Positions 52,854-61,076 are shown, counted from the first letter of the stretch. The stretch: 64,000 bases of DNA from Pseudomonas sp. TNT3 (GCF_010095445.2 NZ_WFGV02000023.1:1-64000); one strand, 5' to 3'. The notes: generated from the sequence alone by a model not told the origin. Translations and numbers: made by a program.

Positions 52854-53263
52854 AGGTTTTTCCTGCGAAGCATTCAGAGTAGCTAGGGTTGCGGCAGTAC
52901 CGATTCAGTACCCGTTTCCGTTATTCAAACCACGGGACATGCATCCCGGTCAGAAGCGGAAGGTCCATCTGGCAATAAGTGGACAGCAGCATATGGAGCG
53001 CTTGGCCCGAGTCTAAGTGCGCTGAGGCGGGGTTCATTCCCGTCATCAACCAAGGGGCGCGCGTAATGTTTGGCGGCGATTGTACTGGTCTGGCTCTTTA
53101 AACGATAGGGCGTTGAGGCCGCACGGGTATTTTGGCGGTATCAGCGGACATATTTTCACATCTCAATGCTAACAACTGGTTACAAGGCGTGGCTAAAATG
53201 CCCTGTCAGCCTATGCCGACAGGCATGGACTACGTTTGTTCACTTCTGGCGTGTGACGATTCC
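52854..53263. other. Intergenic region between ybiT and lpxO, 410 bp
   Basis: Divergent promoter region. A frame continuous with lpxO reaches back to 53132, but I judge only the part from 53264 to be coding. No repeat or named operator is evident to me. Confidence 0.5.
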
Positions 53264-54163
53264 GTGAAACTCATTATTGCTGCCATCTACGTGCTATCGA
53301 TTGCCTACGTGCATCTGCGCGGGCGGGTGCGTCACAAGTTGGGGCGCCAGCTGAGCGATCATTCAACGTTTCTGGCGCCGGTCAATTGCTTCCTTTATCT
53401 GTGTTCGAAAATCCCCAACAAACCTTACCTCAATCCGGCCGATTTCCCTGATCTGAGTCCTTTGCAGGCGCATTGGGAAGAGATTCGCGAAGAAGGGCGC
53501 AACCTGATCAAGGCTGGGGAGATCAAGCGCTCCCAACAATACGACGATGTGGGTTTCAACTCGTTCTTCAAGACTGGCTGGAAACGCTTCTACCTCAAAT
53601 GGTATGGCGACAGTCATCCTTCAGCGATGAAACTGTGTCCCCGCACGACCGAACTGGTACAGAGCATCGGTTCGATCAAGGCTGCAATGTTCGCGGAGTT
53701 GCCACCGGGCGCGAAACTGGTTCGCCATCGCGATCCCTACGCCGGGTCGTATCGTTATCACCTGGGACTGGAAACACCCAATGATGCGGGTTGCTACATC
53801 AATGTCGACGGTGAGAACTACCACTGGCGCGATGGCGAAGCGGTGATGTTTGACGAGACGTTCATTCATTACGCCGAAAACACCACCCAGCAGAACCGCA
53901 TTATTTTGTTCTGCGATGTCGAGCGGCCAATGAAGTATCGCTGGGCCGCTGCGTTCAATGGCTGGTTCAGCCGTAACGTGATGTCGGCTGCGGGCGCGCC
54001 GAATGATGCGGGCGACAGAACAGGCGGGATCAACCGGTTGTTTGCCCGGATCTACAAAATTCGACTTCGAGGCAAGGCGCTGAAGAAGCGTAACCGCAAG
54101 CTGTATTACCTGGAGAAGTGGGCGGTACTGGGTGGGTTGTTGGCGGTGTTTGTCTTGATCTGA
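53264..54163 (+). CDS. lpxO: Lipid A 2-hydroxylase LpxO-like (Asp/Asn beta-hydroxylase fold)
   Basis: A 299-aa Fe(II)/2-oxoglutarate-dependent dioxygenase at the inner membrane: N-terminal membrane helix (KLIIAAIYVLSIAYVHL), then the hydroxylase domain with KLVRHRDPYAGSYRYHLGL (His-x-Asp iron ligands), FDETFIHYAEN (second His) and RIILFCD. C-terminal hydrophobic segment. It places a hydroxyl on a secondary acyl chain of lipid A. I choose GTG 53264 because the protein then begins VKLIIAAIYV, matching the P. aeruginosa LpxO start and its 299-aa length; an ATG at 53225 would add 13 residues. Confidence 0.88.
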   Translation: MKLIIAAIYVLSIAYVHLRGRVRHKLGRQLSDHSTFLAPVNCFLYLCSKIPNKPYLNPADFPDLSPLQAHWEEIREEGRNLIKAGEIKRSQQYDDVGFNSFFKTGWKRFYLKWYGDSHPSAMKLCPRTTELVQSIGSIKAAMFAELPPGAKLVRHRDPYAGSYRYHLGLETPNDAGCYINVDGENYHWRDGEAVMFDETFIHYAENTTQQNRIILFCDVERPMKYRWAAAFNGWFSRNVMSAAGAPNDAGDRTGGINRLFARIYKIRLRGKALKKRNRKLYYLEKWAVLGGLLAVFVLI

Positions 54164-54188
54164 CTGATGTGTTGCGGCCCTTGGCCTC

Positions 54189-54310
54189 ATCGCGAGCAAG
54201 CTCGGCTCCCACAGTTCACTGTTCTCTACTATTAAAGCTCGGCTCCCACAGCTGACCGGGTTTTAACAGTAGACACCCGTCACCTGTGGGAGCCGAGCTT
54301 GCTCGCGATG
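54189..54310. repeat. REP array, 'gggagccgagcttgctcgcgatg' family, inverted pair plus partial copy
   Basis: Left catcgcgagcaagctcggct, a partial central copy (aagctcggctcccaca, 54235-54250), and right gggagccgagcttgctcgcg. Between lpxO and ku 3' ends. Confidence 0.85.
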
Positions 54311-54355
54311 GCGTCAGTGAAATCACCCACAACCTGATAGCGATGCTTGAATTAA

Positions 54356-55228
54356 TCAGCCACTGGAACGCTTCGTGGCTTTTTTCGCCGTAGCGGTCTT
54401 CGCGGCAGGTTTTGATTTCGCCGCAGGCTTGGCCGCCGCTTTCCCACCCAGGCTCCGTTTAAGCAACTCGGTCAAATCGATCACATCCGCTGTCTTGCGC
54501 TCTTCCTCGCCCGTCGCTGTTTCCACATCCTCGATCTTGCCTTCATTGGCTTTCTTCTCGACCAACGACATGATCTTGTCCTCGAAGCTGTCGCGATAAT
54601 CCTCGGGCGACCAGTCTCCGCTCATGTCCTGGACCAGGCGCTTGGCCATGTCGAGTTCACCCTTGGCCAGTTTCGGCTCAGTGACCTCGCTTCCCAATTC
54701 AAGGGTGTCGAGGCTGCGTACTTCTTCCGGCCAGCGCAACATCACCAACACCATCGCTGATTCAAGCGGCATCAGCGCCGCCAGATGCTGACGCGTGTGC
54801 AGGACCACGTGAGCGAGCGCCACTTTGTTGGTTTTGCTGAGGGTCTCGCGCAGCAATGCGTAGACCTTGCCACCGCGTTTATCGGGCGCCAGGTAGTAGG
54901 GCGTGTCGATGTTCTGCAGTGGAATCTGGTCGCTGTCGACAAAGGAAAAAATGTCGATGGTCTGCGTGGACAACGGATGCGCGGACTTGATTTCTTCTTC
55001 GCTCAAGACCACATAACGGCCCTTTTCGTATTGCACGCCTTTGACAATGTGCTCCTTGGTCACTTCCTTGCCCGTGACCTTATTAATGCGTTTGTAGCCC
55101 ACGGGATCCATGCTGCGACTGTCGAGCCAGTCGAAATCCACCCCCTGGGAAGACGTCGCCGAGACCAGCGCTACAGGGATATGCACCAGACCGAAACTGA
55201 TTGCGCCTTTCCAGATTGCCCGTGCCAT
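54356..55228 (-). CDS. ku: Bacterial Ku, non-homologous end-joining
   Basis: A 290-aa DNA end-binding protein. Typical N-terminus ARAIWKGAISFGLVHIPVAL, the core IDIFSFVDSDQIP, YYLAPDKRGGKVYALLRE, and HTRQHLAALMPLESAMVL, followed by a Lys/Ala-rich C-terminal tail (about 255-290) that helps DNA binding. It forms a dimer that recruits ligase LigD. No ligD gene is within the window on either side. It is divergent from the small secreted-protein gene. Confidence 0.93.
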   Translation of the reverse strand: MARAIWKGAISFGLVHIPVALVSATSSQGVDFDWLDSRSMDPVGYKRINKVTGKEVTKEHIVKGVQYEKGRYVVLSEEEIKSAHPLSTQTIDIFSFVDSDQIPLQNIDTPYYLAPDKRGGKVYALLRETLSKTNKVALAHVVLHTRQHLAALMPLESAMVLVMLRWPEEVRSLDTLELGSEVTEPKLAKGELDMAKRLVQDMSGDWSPEDYRDSFEDKIMSLVEKKANEGKIEDVETATGEEERKTADVIDLTELLKRSLGGKAAAKPAAKSKPAAKTATAKKATKRSSG

Positions 55229-55433
55229 GGTCGTCTACTCATGAGTGATGTTCAGGTGACCCGTGACGCTGAGCAAAAGTTTCAGCGCGTTGAAGCCCGG
55301 CCGGCCTACGGATCAATCACACCGTCAACTCGTGTTACATGTTCTGAAAGAGGTTTTAGTTAACAAAACAGAACCCCGGGCGTAGCGTGACATCGAAGAC
55401 CCTATCTACGAACACGTCGAGAGGTTCACCTCA

Positions 55434-55787
55434 ATGAACACGATTGCGTTTGGCGCCACGTTGCTGTTGTTGAGCGGCGTGCTGGGCAATGGCGCCCAGG
55501 CCGACGTCGCATTGTCCTCGTCACCGCTGCTGTTGGCCCAAAGCCCTACGGGTACGTCCAGCAATCCTTACAACAGCCCGATTCGCCGGGCCAACCCCAA
55601 TAGCATGCAAGGCACACAGCCTGCCGCACCGGTCATTCGCGGGCCCAACACCGTGCCCGTGCCGCGTCCTCCGACACTGGATAACGGTGGTATCGGTAAT
55701 GGTTATCCGAATAGAACCGTGCCCGGCAGCCCACCCAAATTCATACCCAATCCACCGCATCGGGATGCCGATACCAGCAATCGCTGA
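55434..55787 (+). CDS. Small secreted Pro/Asn-rich protein
   Basis: A 117-aa protein with a signal peptide (about 1-24, GNGAQA) and a low-complexity mature chain rich in Pro, Asn, Gly and Arg (SSNPYNSPIRRANPNS, VPRPPTLDNGG). GAGG lies upstream of the ATG. It is 50 bp before the sugar dehydrogenase gene and may be co-transcribed. Family not recognised. Confidence 0.65.
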   Translation: MNTIAFGATLLLLSGVLGNGAQADVALSSSPLLLAQSPTGTSSNPYNSPIRRANPNSMQGTQPAAPVIRGPNTVPVPRPPTLDNGGIGNGYPNRTVPGSPPKFIPNPPHRDADTSNR

Positions 55788-55837
55788 ACGGCCGGGCTGA
55801 GGTATTGCCAGTTTTTTTACGACATAAGGAATTGTGC

Positions 55838-56989
55838 ATGTTGCGAAAAACCCTCCTGGCGACATTTTGCGCCAGCGCGATACTCACCACCGCATCGCCT
55901 GTCATGGCGGCGCCGACCCAGGAACTGAAGAGCGAGCAAGGCACACTCGAAGTCACGACCATCACTCAAGGGCTGGATCATCCCTGGGCACTGGCTTTTC
56001 TTCCGGATCGGCAAGGCATGCTGGTGACCGAGCGACCCGGCAACCTGCGGGTCGTCGCCGCCGATGGCAAACTTTCGTCCCCTATTAATGGCGTTCCGAA
56101 AGTCTGGGCCAAGGGGCAGGGCGGCTTGCTGGATGTGGTGCTGTCACCTGACTTCAAGCAAGACCGCACGGTCTACCTGTCGTATGCAGAAGGCGGGGGT
56201 GAGGGTGACAAGGCCGGGACGGCGGTTGGTCGCGGTCAACTCTCCGAGGACCTGACTACCCTGAAGAACTTCAAAGTGATCTTCCGCCAGGAGCCAAAGC
56301 TGTCGGTGGGCAACCACTTTGGTTCGCGACTGGTGTTCGACCGTGACGGTTATTTGTTCATCACCCTGGGTGAGAACAACGACCGGGCAACGGCCCAGGA
56401 CCTCGATAAACTGCAAGGCAAAGTGGTGCGAATCTACCCGGATGGCAAGGTGCCGGACGACAACCCCTTTGTCGGGCAATCTGGCGTTCGCCCGGAAATC
56501 TGGTCCTATGGCCAGCGCAATCCGCAAGGCGCTGCGCTCAATCCCTGGACGGGCGTCCTGTGGGAGAACGAGCATGGGCCACGGGGCGGTGACGAGATCA
56601 ACATCATCGAGCGCGGCAAGAATTACGGCTGGCCGATGGCAACCCACGGTATCAACTATTCAGGCCAGCCGATTCCGGAATCCAAGGGCAAGGCCACTGA
56701 AGGCACCGTGGCGCCACACCATGTCTGGGAGAAATCCCCGGGTCTCAGCGGTATGGCGTTCTACGACGCCGACCGTTTCAAGGTCTGGCAGCACAACGTG
56801 TTTATCGGAGCGCTGGTGACTCAGGAGCTGATCCGCCTGCAATTCGATGGCGACCGGGTCGTTCACGAAGAACGGTTGATGGGGGAGCTTAACAAACGCA
56901 TTCGTGATGTGCGGCAGGGGCCCGACGGTTATCTGTACGTACTGACCGATGAAAGCGATGGAGCGCTGTATAAGGTTGGATTGAAGTAA
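55838..56989 (+). CDS. PQQ-dependent aldose sugar dehydrogenase (YliI/Asd-like)
   Basis: A 383-aa periplasmic six-bladed propeller enzyme with signal peptide (LLATFCASAILTTASPVMA). Family motifs: LDHPWALAFLPDRQGMLVTERPG, VGNHFGSRLVFDRDGYLFIT-type block, LQGKVVRIYPDG, GQRNPQG, and WENEHGPRGGDEIN. It oxidises aldose sugars with pyrroloquinoline quinone. Start 55838 follows AAGGA; the extension to 55805 is not supported. Exact sugar unknown. Confidence 0.88.
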   Translation: MLRKTLLATFCASAILTTASPVMAAPTQELKSEQGTLEVTTITQGLDHPWALAFLPDRQGMLVTERPGNLRVVAADGKLSSPINGVPKVWAKGQGGLLDVVLSPDFKQDRTVYLSYAEGGGEGDKAGTAVGRGQLSEDLTTLKNFKVIFRQEPKLSVGNHFGSRLVFDRDGYLFITLGENNDRATAQDLDKLQGKVVRIYPDGKVPDDNPFVGQSGVRPEIWSYGQRNPQGAALNPWTGVLWENEHGPRGGDEINIIERGKNYGWPMATHGINYSGQPIPESKGKATEGTVAPHHVWEKSPGLSGMAFYDADRFKVWQHNVFIGALVTQELIRLQFDGDRVVHEERLMGELNKRIRDVRQGPDGYLYVLTDESDGALYKVGLK

Positions 56990-57032
56990 CCCTGCATAAC
57001 GAACTTTGTAGCAGCAGGCGTCCGGCTGAGGT

Positions 57033-57124
57033 GTGGCGAGGGGATTTATCCCCGCTGGGTCGCGCAGCGGCCCCAAAACTATACGACTGCTTCGCAATCG
57101 AACGGGGATAAATCCCCTCGCCAC
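57033..57124. repeat. REP/BIME element, 'gtggcgaggggatttatccccgc' family
   Basis: Left arm gtggcgaggggatttatccc; right arm ggggataaatcccctcgcca; middle with cgcgcagcggcc and gactgcttcgca. Between the sugar dehydrogenase gene and the ilvA leader. Confidence 0.85.
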
Positions 57125-57177
57125 AGGCTTCGCCAGCTGCTACTAGGTTTTGCGTTTAACGGAGATTGAATTGGCCA

Positions 57178-57206
57178 TTGACTTGCCATTAGCGGGCAGC
57201 TAATTT
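57178..57206 (+). promoter_or_regulatory. Candidate sigma-70 promoter ahead of the ilvA leader
   Basis: TTGACT, exactly 17 bases, TAATTT. If used, transcription would begin at about 57213, at the leader ATG, making the leader message essentially leaderless. A promoter further upstream is also possible. Confidence 0.45.
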
Positions 57207-57212
57207 CCGTAC

Positions 57213-57278
57213 ATGACTTTTACCGTATTGCGTTGCCAGCCAAGCATTATTACCGCCATTCCTTATTTGGCGGGCTAG
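57213..57278 (+). CDS. Leader peptide of the ilvA attenuator
   Basis: A 21-codon ORF ending at TAG 57276-57278. It contains three Ile codons (57246-57251, 57258-57260), three Thr codons, plus Val and Leu; the central segment reads SIITAIP. Ile and Thr are the product and substrate amino acids of the pathway that starts with threonine dehydratase, encoded downstream. No clear Shine-Dalgarno site is seen. Its Ile codons overlap pairing segment 1 of the attenuator described next. Confidence 0.65.
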   Translation: MTFTVLRCQPSIITAIPYLAG

Positions 57279-57320
57279 CTCACGACTGCAGCACCCAACC
57301 CGCCCTAGAGGCGGGTTTTT
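57253..57320 (+). promoter_or_regulatory. Transcription attenuator controlling ilvA (segments 1-4 and T-run)
   Basis: Four segments: 1 CCGCCA (57253-57258), 2 GGCGGG (57269-57274), 3 CCCGCC (57299-57304), 4 GGCGGG (57310-57315) plus TTTTT. 1 pairs with 2, 2 with 3 (antiterminator), 3 with 4 (terminator, 8 bp with the flanking AA/TT). A ribosome stalled at the Ile codons covers 1 and frees 2 to pair with 3; one at the stop codon covers 2 and leaves 3-4 to terminate. Confidence 0.75.
57297..57320 (+). terminator. Attenuator terminator (3:4 hairpin)
   Basis: AACCCGCC, loop CTAGA, GGCGGGTT followed by T: an intrinsic terminator 87 bp before ilvA, on the same strand. Confidence 0.9.
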
Positions 57321-57406
57321 ACTTTCTGTCTCCTGGGTTTTGAATCAACACGGTCGGTGTAGGAACTGCCGCTCCTACGCCGGCCTGTGTACCACAGGAG
57401 ATAACA

Positions 57407-58420
57407 ATGAACAGCACTCCCTGCCAGCAAACCCTGCTTGAGCACTACGTAAAGAAGATCCTCGCCGCGCCCGTCTACGAGCTGGCTGTGCGAACACCCT
57501 TGCAAGTCGCCCCGGCTTTATCCGCAGCGCTGGGCAATCAGGTCCTGCTCAAGCGGGAGGACCTTCAACCGACCTTCTCCTTCAAGATTCGCGGTGCCTA
57601 TAACAAGCTGGTGCAGTTAAGCGATGAGCAAAAGGCCCGGGGAGTGATCACCGCCTCTGCCGGCAATCATGCTCAGGGCGTTGCACTGGCGGCGCTTGAG
57701 CTGGGGATCGCCGCAACCATCGTGATGCCCTGCAAGACTCCGGAGTTGAAGGTGCTTGGCGTGCGCAGTCGAGCGGCGGAAGTGGTGTTGCACGGGCAAA
57801 GTTTTCCATTTGCCCTGGCCCACGCGTTGCAATTGGCAGAGGAAACCGGGCGCACCTTCGTTTCACCCTTCGACGACCCGGACGTGATTGCCGGGCAGGG
57901 CACGGTTGCCATGGAAATCCTTCGCCAGCATCAGGGGCCGCTGGACGCCATCTTCGTCCCGGTAGGCGGTGGAGGGTTGATCGCCGGGATCGCGGCGTAT
58001 GTGAAATACCTGCGACCCGAAGTGCGCATCATCGGTGTCGAATCCGAACATTCTGCGTGTTTGGCCGCGGCATTAAGCGCGGGCACGCGTGTGGTGCTAC
58101 CGAGCGTCGGCACCTTTGCCGATGGCGTGGCCGTGGCGCAGATCGGCGCTTATGGATTCGAGGTTTGCCGGTTTTGTGTCGATGAAGTCATCACCGTCAG
58201 CAACGATGAACTCTGCGCCGCGATCAAGAACATCTACGACGATACCCGCTCGATCACCGAACCTTCCGGTGCGCTGGCGGTGGCCGGGATCAAGAAGTAC
58301 GTGGCGCAGACACGAGCAGCGGGACAGACGCTGATCGCCATCGACTCCGGCGCCAACATCAATTTCGACAGTTTGCGGCATGTGGCCGAACGCGCCGCGT
58401 TGAACGGCGCGCCGGCCTGA
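57407..58420 (+). CDS. ilvA: Threonine dehydratase, catalytic domain only (no regulatory domain)
   Basis: A 337-aa PLP enzyme that converts threonine to 2-oxobutyrate and ammonia, first step towards isoleucine. SFKIRGAYNKL holds the PLP lysine; SAGNHAQG and VGGGGLIAG bind substrate and phosphate. Sequence follows the biosynthetic IlvA branch (YVKKILAAPVYE, SGANINFDSLRHV) rather than TdcB. Full-length IlvA is about 500 aa with a C-terminal ACT-like domain for isoleucine inhibition; this protein ends right after the catalytic domain. CAGGAG precedes the ATG. The attenuator upstream could replace the missing feedback control. Pseudomonads usually also carry full-length ilvA elsewhere. Confidence 0.88.
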   Translation: MNSTPCQQTLLEHYVKKILAAPVYELAVRTPLQVAPALSAALGNQVLLKREDLQPTFSFKIRGAYNKLVQLSDEQKARGVITASAGNHAQGVALAALELGIAATIVMPCKTPELKVLGVRSRAAEVVLHGQSFPFALAHALQLAEETGRTFVSPFDDPDVIAGQGTVAMEILRQHQGPLDAIFVPVGGGGLIAGIAAYVKYLRPEVRIIGVESEHSACLAAALSAGTRVVLPSVGTFADGVAVAQIGAYGFEVCRFCVDEVITVSNDELCAAIKNIYDDTRSITEPSGALAVAGIKKYVAQTRAAGQTLIAIDSGANINFDSLRHVAERAALNGAPA

Positions 58421-58428
58421 AGCGGCCT

Positions 58429-58911
58429 TTACTCTTGAACGGCTTTTTCGATTTTGCTCGATGCAGACCAGACCCGATAGCGGACGTCGACGTCTTCAGG
58501 CACGTAGAGCACGATAGGCAGCTTGCTGTTGTACCGCAGGAGGAATCCGTCGCCTACGACCGGTACAAAGTCTTGTTTCGACTTGCCATCCGGACAGGCC
58601 ATCATCGTGCTCATCGGGCCGATGACTTTTTCGAGTCGGTAAAACGGATAACCCCATCCTTCGAGATTCTTCTCCTCAAGAATGCCGCCCAGGCGCTGAC
58701 GATTGCAGTCCACCGTCAGCGTCTTGCCGGCGAGGATTTCAACCTGGAAGTTCTCTTCCTGAGGTTGGGACGGGAGATGAATGACCTGCCGGGTGAAACC
58801 CTGTTCAGGTTTCGGGAACGGCGCGACTTCTTCGAGTTTGGCAGCGTGTACAACGGTGGACAGCCCGGCAATTATTAGCCCGACGGTCGTGTTAAAGGTC
58901 ACAGAACCCAT
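58429..58911 (-). CDS. eco: Ecotin, periplasmic serine protease inhibitor
   Basis: A 160-aa secreted inhibitor with signal peptide (GLIIAGLSTVVHA). The reactive loop STMMAC is conserved with P1 Met103, and the disulfide Cys69-Cys106 matches C50-C87 of E. coli ecotin. RYNSKLPIVLYVPEDVDVRYRVW is the C-terminal dimer strand. AAGGAGG lies five bases before the ATG at 58911; the longer frame is an extension. Ecotin protects against host elastase and other trypsin-fold proteases. Confidence 0.95.
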   Translation of the reverse strand: MGSVTFNTTVGLIIAGLSTVVHAAKLEEVAPFPKPEQGFTRQVIHLPSQPQEENFQVEILAGKTLTVDCNRQRLGGILEEKNLEGWGYPFYRLEKVIGPMSTMMACPDGKSKQDFVPVVGDGFLLRYNSKLPIVLYVPEDVDVRYRVWSASSKIEKAVQE

Positions 58912-59215
58912 GATGCCTCCTTGCTTGTGAGTGGGGTGAGCGGATACTGGATGTATTCCCCGCATTCTTGCTTTCGTCGCCGTTTATAGCAAACCTGTTA
59001 TGAGAGGGTTGCGTTTTGCATGTGCCCAAACTGGGTTTCTTGCAAATTGCATGAGGCTTTTTTCAGTCGGGTCGCTAACGCATTGATTTGCCGATGAGCT
59101 GCACGGCGAACTTCAAGGCATGAATTATGCTGTATCTGCTCCTAAGCCGACCGTGCAGTTTATTGAGTCGGTGTCGAGTTTGATTGGCTATCTCAAAATT
59201 AAGGAGAGGGTCGCC
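58912..59215. other. Intergenic region, about 300 bp
   Basis: Separates the divergent ecotin and DUF1652 genes. An open frame in phase with the DUF1652 gene begins at 59120, but the AAGGAGAGG site argues for the ATG at 59216. No repeat or operator recognised. Confidence 0.5.
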
Positions 59216-59485
59216 ATGTTTTTGTCTGCCTTGGAACTTCGTAACATTATTGAAAGCAGCTTTCTGCCGAGACGCTGCCAATGCACGCTGACACCCGATC
59301 TTTCGATGACCATAAAAGTTTATTCCGACGGTGCGACGGATCAGCTTGATCTGTGTAAAACCGGAATAGACGCCAAGCAGCTCAATGGGAGCCGGGAGAT
59401 CAATGACCTGATCGCGGGGTTGCGTTCGGACATTGACCATCGAACGCATCTTCAGACACTCCATCCCGATCGAAAAGCCCTGTAG
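59216..59485 (+). CDS. DUF1652 domain protein
   Basis: An 89-aa protein of a Pseudomonas family (Pfam DUF1652). Conserved start ALELRNIIESSFLPRRCQC, then LSMTIKVYSDG and GIDAKQLNGSREINDLIAGLR. AAGGAGAGG precedes the ATG at 59216. Cytoplasmic, function unknown. Confidence 0.85.
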   Translation: MFLSALELRNIIESSFLPRRCQCTLTPDLSMTIKVYSDGATDQLDLCKTGIDAKQLNGSREINDLIAGLRSDIDHRTHLQTLHPDRKAL

Positions 59486-59545
59486 TTGCTCGCCGTAGAA
59501 TCCCACACCTCAATGTCTGGCCTGGCAACCAGGCCAGACATTGCT

Positions 59546-59812
59546 TCAATTCTGATAGCTGCACGCATCGGATAATTTGCGATAGGTGATTTCTGCGGGT
59601 TTGCCCGTGTTGTCGATGTATTTCATTTCCGCCGTCACCACTTTGCAGTCCAGTGTCGAAGGTTCGGTCAAGGCGACCACCTTGGACACGTGCAATGGCA
59701 TTCCATAGTGATAGGGCACGGCTTGCGTCTGCGCGGAGTCGCTGGCGTTTGCGATTCCGGTAAATGCCGTAAAGGTGAGGGAAGAAGCGAGCAGTACAGT
59801 GCGCACGTTCAT
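59546..59812 (-). CDS. DUF2790 secreted protein
   Basis: An 88-aa protein with signal peptide (LLASSLTFTAFTGIANA) and the DUF2790 domain: YHYGMPLHVSKVVAL, CKVVTAEMKYIDNTGKPAEITYRKLSDAC, with two cysteines likely forming a disulfide. Several members of this Pseudomonas family respond to metal or stress signals; the specific role is unknown. GGAG lies seven bases before the ATG at 59812. Confidence 0.85.
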   Translation of the reverse strand: MNVRTVLLASSLTFTAFTGIANASDSAQTQAVPYHYGMPLHVSKVVALTEPSTLDCKVVTAEMKYIDNTGKPAEITYRKLSDACSYQN

Positions 59813-60121
59813 GAACTTTCTCCAATGCAGAAGGCTGTCAACTCGACGAGACGATCGTCGGGCCTGCCGCACTGGGCGTCAGAGAAGTCTGAGGGCGTGC
59901 GGTCCAGTAAAGTTTTGGACCGCAGTGTTAAGGGATGGTTAACCTGCTTGAGCGCCGCCTGTCGGCTGGTAGAAAGGGATAGAAATTCAACATTGCTACC
60001 GCCTGATAATCCGCTATCGCGAGCAGGCTCACTCCTACAAGGGTTTGAGGTTATATCGAGCTTTTGGCCGACACACACCGAATGTGGGAGCGAGCTTGCT
60101 CGCGATGAGGCCATGGCTTCA
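59813..60121. other. Intergenic region, about 310 bp, with one REP pair
   Basis: Upstream of the DUF2790 gene and downstream of mtlZ. Apart from the REP pair at 60014-60107, nothing is recognised. Confidence 0.5.
60014..60107. repeat. REP inverted pair, 'gggagcgagcttgctcgcgatg' family
   Basis: Left tatcgcgagcaggctcactc and right gggagcgagcttgctcgcga. It follows the mtl gene set on its 3' side. Confidence 0.8.
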
Positions 60122-61063
60122 TCAAAGATCCAGTTGATGCCGATACGGCAGATCCGGCCCCGTCTTGCTGCAGGTCAACGCTGCTGCTTGCACTGCAAAT
60201 TTCAGCATCGCCTCAATCTGCTCACGCGCCAGCCGCTGCACCCCCTCCACCGAATCCATCTGCTGCTCGGTCAGCCACGCAATCAACGCGGCCTGAAAGG
60301 TGTCGCCTGCGCCCACCGTGTCAGCAATGTCCACCGGGCGCGCCGCCACCGACCATGAACCGTGCTGCCGACTGAACACCGTCGCGCCTTCGCCTCCGCG
60401 CGTCAGGAACAGCAGCTGGCAGCGATATTCCAGCCAGCCCTCGATCACCCGTTGCGGGTCTTGTTCGGGGTACAACAGGCTCAGGTCTTCGTCGCTGACC
60501 TTGATCAGGTCGGCAAGCTCGACCAACGTCGCGATGCGAGAACGCCACAGCTCAATGTCGGGCTCAGGATTCAGCCGCACATTCGGGTCCAGGCTGATCA
60601 GACGTTTGCCACTTTCACGCTGCACCAGCGCCAGCAGCGTGTCGGCAATCGGCTGCACCACCAGCGAGAACGAGCCAACGTGCAAGCCCCTCACCTCAGA
60701 TCCCAAGGGCGGCAAGTGTTCCAGTTTCAATTGTCGATCCGCACAGCCTTCACCCCGAAAGCTGTAGTGAGGCGAGCCGTTTGCACCCACTGCCACCATC
60801 GCCAAGGTGGTCGGTGCGGCGAAATCCACCAAAAATTCCGGGCGCACCCCTTCGTCTCGCAGTACTTGCTGCAGGCGCCTGCCCAGATAGTCGGTGGACA
60901 ACCCAGCAAACAGCGCGGCTTCCACGCCTAAACGGCGCAAGCCTACCGCCACGTTGAACGGCGAGCCGCCAGCGATGGCCTTGAAATTAACCCTGGAAGC
61001 CAGACCGCTGGCATCGTCTTCGCTGAAGAAATCGAACAGCGCTTCACCACACACAAGATACAT
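60122..61063 (-). CDS. mtlZ: Fructokinase MtlZ (PfkB family)
   Basis: A 313-aa PfkB-type sugar kinase. N-terminal VCGEALFDFF and AIAGGSPFNVAVGLRRLG, C-terminal signature DTVGAGDTFQAAL with the catalytic Asp. With mtlD and mtlY just upstream in the order known from the P. fluorescens mannitol operon, it is the fructokinase that makes fructose 6-phosphate from fructose released by mannitol dehydrogenase. Start 61063 follows AAAGAG; the extension overlaps mtlY and is rejected. 13 bp after mtlY. Confidence 0.9.
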   Translation of the reverse strand: MYLVCGEALFDFFSEDDASGLASRVNFKAIAGGSPFNVAVGLRRLGVEAALFAGLSTDYLGRRLQQVLRDEGVRPEFLVDFAAPTTLAMVAVGANGSPHYSFRGEGCADRQLKLEHLPPLGSEVRGLHVGSFSLVVQPIADTLLALVQRESGKRLISLDPNVRLNPEPDIELWRSRIATLVELADLIKVSDEDLSLLYPEQDPQRVIEGWLEYRCQLLFLTRGGEGATVFSRQHGSWSVAARPVDIADTVGAGDTFQAALIAWLTEQQMDSVEGVQRLAREQIEAMLKFAVQAAALTCSKTGPDLPYRHQLDL

Positions 61064-61076
61064 AATTGTTCGCTCT

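Noticed and set aside
54189..54310. Possible CRISPR-like array
   Set aside because: Only two or three palindromic copies in opposite orientations, irregular spacing and no cas genes: REP elements.
57178..57320. Stand-alone small RNA between the sugar dehydrogenase and ilvA genes
   Set aside because: Promoter and terminator spacing would fit a 108-nt sRNA, but the Ile-rich ORF and three mutually exclusive pairing segments ahead of ilvA are better explained by an attenuator.
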